A stretch of DNA of 22,819 nt from a virus. The notes below the pieces were generated by a model that was not told where the DNA came from, made no database searches, and was given only the letters and a program-made list of their open reading frames with translations. The translations under genes were made by a program, and so were the position numbers. Location of the stretch: positions 1 through 22,819 of IMG/VR virus record IMGVR_UViG_3300048029_000105. One strand, given 5' to 3'. Below, piece after piece: positions 18,509-22,819 of this stretch; positions within the stretch are counted from its first letter, which is position 1, and every line of letters begins with the position of its first letter.

Positions 18509-19674
18509 TCTAAAGTATATTCTAAATCAGTAGCCATTTGTGTAAAGCTAACCCAGCTTGTTAAACTTTCTAACTCTGCATCTGTTAATGCTTCTTTAAA
18601 TACTGAAAGTTCTTTTGTTTTACCGTAAAAGTCTTCTGCAGTTGATGCGCTTTCAAAACGAAGTTGGTTCAACGTATTAGTAAATGTAAAGGTTTGACCC
18701 ATTGTAATAACTTCAGTTCCATTTACAAAAACAGAACTTTCGCCTGATTTGTATTTAAAAGCAACTTTGGTAAATTCAGTAATGTCTCTTACTGTAATAT
18801 TTCTAAATATTGTAACAGAATTATTTTCTCTTAAAGTTACATTTAATTGGTTTGAAGCGTTTTTAAAACGAAGCATAACCGCATTATTATTTGAGCTATC
18901 ACTTATTGAAATAATTCTGTTCGTTAGGTCATCTGCTAAAGCAGCAATCTCCGCATACAAAACACCCTCACTATCGTTAAACAGGTCAGCATTACCGCTA
19001 TTGTTTGCTACATCAGCCGAACGTGTTACGGTTGAACCTGATGTGGGTATGTAAGAAGTGCTATAAGATAAATTTTCAATTTGAGCATTTGTAACAGAAC
19101 CGCTAATAGTACAGGTTAAAGTTCCGCTTGTTGGTGTAAAAGTTACGCTTACTCTCTCATTAACACCTGTACCAGTTAGTGTGCCTGTATGTGTACCACT
19201 AAATGTAATTGTTCCTGTTCCGTAAAAAGAAACACTAAAACTTGTTGCGGTTGTAGTAACGTCTTGTGTAGATAAATTAGCTGAATTTAAAAATAAATTA
19301 GTACTCTGTGGCTCTAACAACCAACTACCAAAACCACTTGTGTAATCTATTCTTGGAATACCACTTGCAACTTCTTCTATAAGTCCTTTCTCGTTTACTC
19401 TTGTAGCAATAGACGCTCTTGTAAAGTCAAAATCGCCATCGCCATCAGTAGGTACAGGAGAATTTATAGAACCATTATCGTAAGCAGTAGGAGTTAAAAC
19501 AATACTTGCCTTGTTAGGTATATCCCTTAATATCTCGTCTGTGCCATCAGAGTTTTCGTAATTATCAGAACGCTTATACAGTTCGTTTGTTGCATCAGCA
19601 TCAAAATAAATGTTACCCCAACCTAAAGGTTTAGGGTTTCCCCACTCGCTTCTGTGATATATTTCGTTTGGCAT
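18505..19674 (-). CDS. Tail fibre/receptor-binding protein, paralogue 3 with distinct N-terminus
   Basis: The 389-aa protein begins MPNEIYHRSEWGNPKPLGWG and continues NIYFDADATNELYKRSDNYE, an N-terminal anchor-like region (1-55) absent from the other two copies. Then come the shared blocks FDFTRASIATRVNEKGLIE (82-100), PRIDY...WLLEPQSTN (107-126), STSYIPTSGSTVTR (205-218) and a LamG-like C-terminus ending SVFKEALTDAELESLTSW. The anchor suggests that this copy may contact the tail or baseplate, with the others stacked or co-assembled; that is inference. Confidence 0.75.
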   Translation of the reverse strand: MPNEIYHRSEWGNPKPLGWGNIYFDADATNELYKRSDNYENSDGTDEILRDIPNKASIVLTPTAYDNGSINSPVPTDGDGDFDFTRASIATRVNEKGLIEEVASGIPRIDYTSGFGSWLLEPQSTNLFLNSANLSTQDVTTTATSFSVSFYGTGTITFSGTHTGTLTGTGVNERVSVTFTPTSGTLTCTISGSVTNAQIENLSYSTSYIPTSGSTVTRSADVANNSGNADLFNDSEGVLYAEIAALADDLTNRIISISDSSNNNAVMLRFKNASNQLNVTLRENNSVTIFRNITVRDITEFTKVAFKYKSGESSVFVNGTEVITMGQTFTFTNTLNQLRFESASTAEDFYGKTKELSVFKEALTDAELESLTSWVSFTQMATDLEYTLE

Positions 19675-19676
19675 CT

Positions 19677-19811
19677 CTATTTGTTTTCTCTATATTCTTT
19701 ATAACAGATTGCTAATGCTTGCTCTGTTTTATATTCTTTGCCAATTTGGACAACACATCTCTCGATGAAGTCTTTTTGTTTCTCTCCTGGTGTTGGTCTT
19801 GGTATTGGCAT
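19677..19811 (-). CDS. Small conserved phage protein (44 aa)
   Basis: The sequence starts MPIPRPTPGEKQKDFIERCV and ends with KTEQALAICYKEYRENK. The P-x-P-GE-x(3)-DFIxRC...QALAICY pattern is familiar from phages, where it occurs alone or near capsid/protease and portal proteins; its function is unknown to me. It sits between the connector gene and the fibres, ending two bases before the start of paralogue 3. Confidence 0.7.
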   Translation of the reverse strand: MPIPRPTPGEKQKDFIERCVVQIGKEYKTEQALAICYKEYRENK

Positions 19812-19863
19812 CTACTTAAAAACTGTTTTAGTTTGTTTATGTTTTCCTTTTTTGGTTGATATC

Positions 19864-20373
19864 TCATAAAACCCAACTGTTGAAATTATCTGACTTGTCT
19901 GGATACATACCCTCATTGTTTGCAGCATTGTATTCAGGATACAAATCGTTATTAAACGTCATATAATCTAAAAACCTTCTTGTGTAGAACTCTGCCTTAT
20001 TGCGTGAGTTCTCTACTAGATATTGCACCTCTTGCATCGAGAGAGTCTCTGAGGACTCGCTACGATGCTTATATACACCTCCATTACTAACTTGGTAGGA
20101 AGCAAACATATAATAGTCTGACTGAGCAAACCAAATAAGCATAGGTGTTAAATAGTCGTTCAGGAGTGTTTTGTAGGCTGCATTCGCAGGGAGGTCTATC
20201 TCGTTATCTACAATCAACTGTTGCACCTTGTCATAAAGTACAGTACCCAGGTAATTCTGTATATGGATATCTTGGCTGACCTCGATAAACTGAATAAATT
20301 TATCAGCATCTACAACCCCACCTACAATCGACTTACGTCTTAAGTCATCAGTCGTTATGAACAGTGCCTTCAT
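19864..20373 (-). CDS. Head-tail connector-like protein (DUF6712-like)
   Basis: The 169-aa helical protein contains DADKFIQFIEVSQDIHIQNY, then LGTVLYDKVQQLIVDNEIDL, LNDYLTPMLIWFAQSDYYMF and YQVSNGGVYKHRSESSETLS. This matches the phage family DUF6712, found beside portal proteins and thought to be a head-completion/adaptor protein. It overlaps the portal gene by 26 bases, supporting a role at the portal vertex. The exact ring position is inferred from the neighbourhood. Confidence 0.7.
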   Translation of the reverse strand: MKALFITTDDLRRKSIVGGVVDADKFIQFIEVSQDIHIQNYLGTVLYDKVQQLIVDNEIDLPANAAYKTLLNDYLTPMLIWFAQSDYYMFASYQVSNGGVYKHRSESSETLSMQEVQYLVENSRNKAEFYTRRFLDYMTFNNDLYPEYNAANNEGMYPDKSDNFNSWVL

Positions 20374-21580
20374 CTTCTTTCTTTTTAAATAGTGACTTTA
20401 CTCTATCCATAGCAGATAGTTTCTCTCCTGTTTCTTCTTCACGCTTAATCTTAGTCTCGATATTGTCTAGCTGAGTAAACTCAATAGGCTGTAGTGTAAC
20501 GAAGTATAGGTTAAGATCAATCTCGTTAAATGCCAAAATCGTTTTAAGGCACTCTATTATCTTTTCTTGGAACGGTCTAATAACAATGTTATCCATAAGT
20601 ACAGAAGCCGTTCTAAGCTCTTCTGCGTTGTTCCCAAAGCCTGTATTATCCTTTATTCCAAGCAGTATCGGAGAAACGACTCTGTGTCCAAGCATAATCT
20701 TCTCACGAGCCTCGTCAGACAGGAATTGGTATTGTGCGTGAGCATCTGGTAAATGGATTGGCTCTATGTCTGCTGCACGTTCAGGGTCTTCGTTAAACGC
20801 TAGTATAAACTTACCTGAGTTAGACGTTCCTCCGAACTTGTCTTGTATTTTGTTCTCTATAAGCTGTTGTGCCTCTTCGTCAGGAACTCCGTTATTGAAG
20901 TTGATTAGAAGTGATGGCTGAAGCCCATTAAGAATATTGTTTATATGGTAGTTAGATACCTCCTCTTCAAGAGAACAGTATTGTAAACATCCGTGATAAT
21001 CCACAGGTGCATAGTAATAAAACCCTGGTCTGTAAGGACGGATGATATAAAGTTCTCTAGGCTCACTAGATTTGCCATTACCAAATGTTGGTATACGTTT
21101 AGGGCTGTCTGTGGGTTTATAATCAGACCACTTAGGATGGTAGTAATATGCTTTAATCTTACCTTCGTCTGCTTTTTCTGCTCTTAGCGTTTCCATAGGG
21201 AAATGCGTAAGAGAAGTAATTCTAGTTTTACTTTTATTATATACAACCTGAACAGCAGCTTGGCCAAGTAACTTGTAATCATTGACTAACTTTTTTACCT
21301 CTTCGTCCTTTAATATCATTTTGAATCTAGCAAACATCTCAGGCTTCTCTTCGCTGTCTGTTGCGCTTAAGCCTCTACCGTAAATCATATCTACGATACC
21401 GTTGATACAACAAGAGTTAGTTGGACTGCTGAGGTAGTTGTCTATTAGGTCTCCGAAGTAGTTATTATCTTCTCCGTATGTTACCCAATCATTGCGGTAA
21501 TCTTCCTTTATTTCGGGAATGGTGTAACCCTGTAGATTTACTACCCTGATTGCTCCTTCTGATTTTTTCTTTCTAGCCAT
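20348..21580 (-). CDS. Portal protein
   Basis: The 410-aa protein forms the DNA entry ring. Visible portal features are a basic N-terminus, an NSCCINGIVDMIYGRGL helix, a wing with ITSLTHFPMETLRAEKAD and YYHP, the stem/crown helical part with NTGFGNNAEELRTASVLMDN and IRPFQEKIIECLKTIL, and a charged C-terminal tail (RVKSLFKKKEDEG). This pattern and the length fit PBSX/HK97-type portals of Bacteroidota phages. It starts one base after the preceding gene. Confidence 0.85.
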   Translation of the reverse strand: MARKKKSEGAIRVVNLQGYTIPEIKEDYRNDWVTYGEDNNYFGDLIDNYLSSPTNSCCINGIVDMIYGRGLSATDSEEKPEMFARFKMILKDEEVKKLVNDYKLLGQAAVQVVYNKSKTRITSLTHFPMETLRAEKADEGKIKAYYYHPKWSDYKPTDSPKRIPTFGNGKSSEPRELYIIRPYRPGFYYYAPVDYHGCLQYCSLEEEVSNYHINNILNGLQPSLLINFNNGVPDEEAQQLIENKIQDKFGGTSNSGKFILAFNEDPERAADIEPIHLPDAHAQYQFLSDEAREKIMLGHRVVSPILLGIKDNTGFGNNAEELRTASVLMDNIVIRPFQEKIIECLKTILAFNEIDLNLYFVTLQPIEFTQLDNIETKIKREEETGEKLSAMDRVKSLFKKKEDEGTVHND

Positions 21581-21581
21581 A

Positions 21582-21938
21582 TTAAACTGTTATATATTTC
21601 TGTCCTGTTGGAGCAGCAGTGTGTTCTGTATACTTACCACTGTTAAGTGTTTGTTTTTGCTTTCTATCTGTTTGAGAGGTAACATATGCCTTATCTCTAA
21701 AAAGCAAACTTGATCCTTGTTTTAGCTCCATAAAATAAAGACTACCTTCAGATAGTATTGAGAACGTACAAGGGATGCTTATATAGTTACCATCAATCGT
21801 TGAGGTAAGGTTAGTAAGCGTTTCTGTTTTGCCTGTTCCGTCTTCTTTTATAACCAAAGTAAGGTCACTCGCTTCTACATAAGAGCGAGGGACAATCTTA
21901 AGTATTTGTGAATTTGTTGACGGAAGTAGTACTTTCAT
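21582..21938 (-). CDS. Hypothetical head/tail protein (118 aa)
   Basis: The all-beta-looking sequence starts MKVLLPSTNSQILKIVPRSY and contains IKEDGTGKTETLTNLTSTID, FMELKQGSSLLFRDKAYVTS and ends TAAPTGQKYITV. By position between the tail-tube-like gene and the portal it is a structural or decoration protein; I recognise no family. It follows a terminator, and its own upstream has no clear TAnnTTTG box, so it may depend on read-through or on a phage-sigma promoter, possibly the repeats at 22002-22035. Confidence 0.65.
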   Translation of the reverse strand: MKVLLPSTNSQILKIVPRSYVEASDLTLVIKEDGTGKTETLTNLTSTIDGNYISIPCTFSILSEGSLYFMELKQGSSLLFRDKAYVTSQTDRKQKQTLNSGKYTEHTAAPTGQKYITV

Positions 21939-21974
21939 ATGTATATATAACTTAAAGGCGTGTTATTTGTTTAC

Positions 21975-22001
21975 AAAAAAGCCCCACCGTAAGGCAGGGC
22001 T
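21975..22001 (-). terminator. Rho-independent terminator after the tail-tube-like gene
   Basis: Arms AGCCCTGCC/GGTGGGGCT (9 bp, two G-U) enclose a 4-base loop at 21980-22001 and are followed on the minus strand by six T. The element directly follows the pair of TTAAACGCA-type repeats. Confidence 0.85.
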
Positions 22002-22035
22002 TATTGCGTTTAAGAAGGTACTATGTTTAAGAATT
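22002..22035 (-). repeat. TTAAACGCAATA repeat plus degenerate second copy
   Basis: The plus strand has TATTGCGTTTAAGAA from 22002 and TACTATGTTTAAGAATTA from 22019, a 17-bp spacing; the second has AT in place of GC in the core. The second copy supplies the stop codon of the tail-tube-like gene (AAT TCT TAA), the same situation as at 1920. Confidence 0.7.
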
Positions 22036-22587
22036 AGTTCCTACTACTATAGTTGCATTTGCAGCAGTTCCAGCATATGGGTCAGCAGCAGTTGGTCCAG
22101 CTAAAAAGTTAGCAGGAGCAGTCTCCTGTGCAGTAAACGTAAGTGTATAACCACTTAAGTCTCCCATAGCAGCACCAGTTACAACTGTACCACCTGATAC
22201 ATCAGCACCGTGTTCTAATCCTACCATCATTACATTACCGTTGTAATCTTCAACAGCAATGTGAGGTCTACCAGCAGCCAAGATTTTAATCTCTTTGTGG
22301 TCTTCCTTACTTAGTTTATGTAGAGTTAGGTTTAGTGTTTGCTCATAGAAAGAAGTTCCATTCTCACGAGAAGCATTAATTGTCTGCTCAAGAGAAGAGT
22401 TTCCTTTTACTTCGTATTTGAAAGCGTCAAAAGTACCTCCAATAGTATCAATTTCGTAGTCTCCATTATTAGCATCCGCATAAGTAATATCTCCTAGATC
22501 TCCAAAATCAGTAAAGTAAACGGCTCTTATCCCGCCTACTACATCTTTACAAGGTTCTTTACGCCCTTTAGTTAAATCACAAGCCAT
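22027..22587 (-). CDS. Major tail (tube-like) structural protein
   Basis: The 186-aa protein begins MACDLTKGRKEPCKDVVGGI and contains RAVYFTDFGDLGDITYADAN, a beta-rich core with SLEQTINASRENGTSFYEQT and LTLHKLSKEDHKEIKILAAG, then VVTGAAMGDLSGYTLTFTAQ and an Ala/Thr-rich end. The pattern (antiparallel beta sheet, central helix, GYTLTFTA strand near the end) suits a tail-tube or major tail protein; a head decoration protein is the alternative. It is flanked by strong terminators on both sides and starts in AATTATGG, as expected for an abundant structural product. Confidence 0.65.
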   Translation of the reverse strand: MACDLTKGRKEPCKDVVGGIRAVYFTDFGDLGDITYADANNGDYEIDTIGGTFDAFKYEVKGNSSLEQTINASRENGTSFYEQTLNLTLHKLSKEDHKEIKILAAGRPHIAVEDYNGNVMMVGLEHGADVSGGTVVTGAAMGDLSGYTLTFTAQETAPANFLAGPTAADPYAGTAANATIVVGTNS

Positions 22588-22608
22588 AATTATTTTTAGG
22601 TATTAAAA

Positions 22609-22642
22609 AAGGGCAGGTAGGCCACTAGGCTTACCTACCCTT
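22609..22642 (-). terminator. Strong Rho-independent terminator after the capsid gene
   Basis: The 15-bp stem (AAGGGTAGGTAAGCC with its partner, two G-U) has a 4-base loop and is followed on the minus strand by a T-run. It lies about 22 bases beyond the capsid stop and before the tail-tube-like gene. Confidence 0.9.
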
Positions 22643-22664
22643 TTATGTTTAACAATTTATTTTA

Positions 22665-22817
22665 CTATGCTAGAGTTTGTAATACAAGATCGCTACCGAT
22701 GCCATATTGTACACCTGCAGTAAATCGCATAATAACTCTTACATTTTGAGAACCGTCTAAGTCACCCATATCTAACAACTTAACTTCGTTGTGGTCAGCT
22801 AATAGACCTGTACCGAA
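22665..22817 (-). CDS. Major capsid protein, C-terminal fragment
   Basis: The frame enters from the right edge and ends in TAG at 22665, giving 50 residues: FGTGLLADHNEVKLLDMGDL, DGSQNVRVIMRFTAGVQYGI, GSDLVLQTLA. The VRVIMRFTAGVQYG(I/V)GSD ending looks like the C-terminal beta segment of capsid proteins in flavobacterial phages. Position before the tail and portal genes and the strong terminator agree with a capsid gene. The start lies outside the window. Confidence 0.65.
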   Translation of the reverse strand, partial: FGTGLLADHNEVKLLDMGDLDGSQNVRVIMRFTAGVQYGIGSDLVLQTLA

Positions 22818-22819
22818 GT

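Noticed and set aside
15975-19674. Diversity-generating retroelement acting on the fibre genes
   Set aside because: No reverse transcriptase and no template/variable repeat pair were seen near the fibre genes.
19812-19872. Short basic frame containing EISTKKGKHKQTKTVFK between the connector and 44-aa genes
   Set aside because: The sequence looks protein-like, but there is no ATG, GTG or TTG start in frame within the gap, and an ATGA-linked alternative frame conflicts with the better-supported 44-aa gene.

Overview
The window looks like part of a tailed-phage genome (virion or prophage) from a Bacteroidota host, most likely a marine-type Flavobacteriia. The evidence is the AT-rich sequence, Bacteroidota-type promoters (-7 element TAnnTTTG), almost no Shine-Dalgarno sequences with starts in an AATTATG context instead, and recognisable phage genes: large terminase, portal, major capsid C-terminus, ERF, RusA, M15 endolysin and holin. 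Every gene I can support lies on the minus strand, so transcription runs from right to left. Genes are packed with ATGA, TAATG or short overlaps. Many are very small (41-58 codons), including a dozen that simple length cut-offs would miss.

Layout in transcription order (right to left). 22.8-19.7 kb: end of the major capsid protein, a tail-tube-like protein, a small head/tail protein, portal and a connector. 19.7-15.0 kb: three tandem paralogous receptor-binding/tail-fibre proteins, a GIY-YIG homing endonuclease and an acidic tail-end protein. 15.0-13.5 kb: lysis cassette with a small membrane protein, an M15 peptidase, a holin, a small basic protein and a second M15-like protein that has lost its zinc ligands. 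13.5-13.38 kb: almost pure A+T island, a possible origin. 13.36-7 kb: replication and recombination block with ERF annealase, SSB-like protein, RepA-type ATPase, RusA resolvase, sigma-70-like factor, two PD-(D/E)XK nucleases, a DUF5664 protein and a DnaA-domain-IV-like protein. 7-3.5 kb: C5-cytosine methyltransferase, probable small terminase, PAPS-reductase-like protein and large terminase, overlapping end to end. 3.5 kb to the left edge: three short units of small genes, including a WYL_2-like protein, an HTH_17 DNA-binding protein, a zinc ribbon, a mycobacteriophage gp88-like protein and two tiny membrane peptides.

The most unusual part is regulatory. The three left-hand promoters each carry direct repeats of TTAACA (or TTAACG) spaced exactly 11 bp apart and overlapping the -33 region. 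This layout resembles PhoB/PhoP (OmpR-family) boxes. Two of these promoters are also preceded by tandem copies of a 14-mer, TTAAACGCAGTRGG, with a 21-bp period. The core of that motif recurs across the window, always in the same orientation. Between the large terminase and the leftmost operons lies a 294-bp gene-free stretch holding a promoter-like element, a highly symmetric candidate RNA hairpin whose pairing is complete only on the minus strand, both repeat families and two further tandem repeats.
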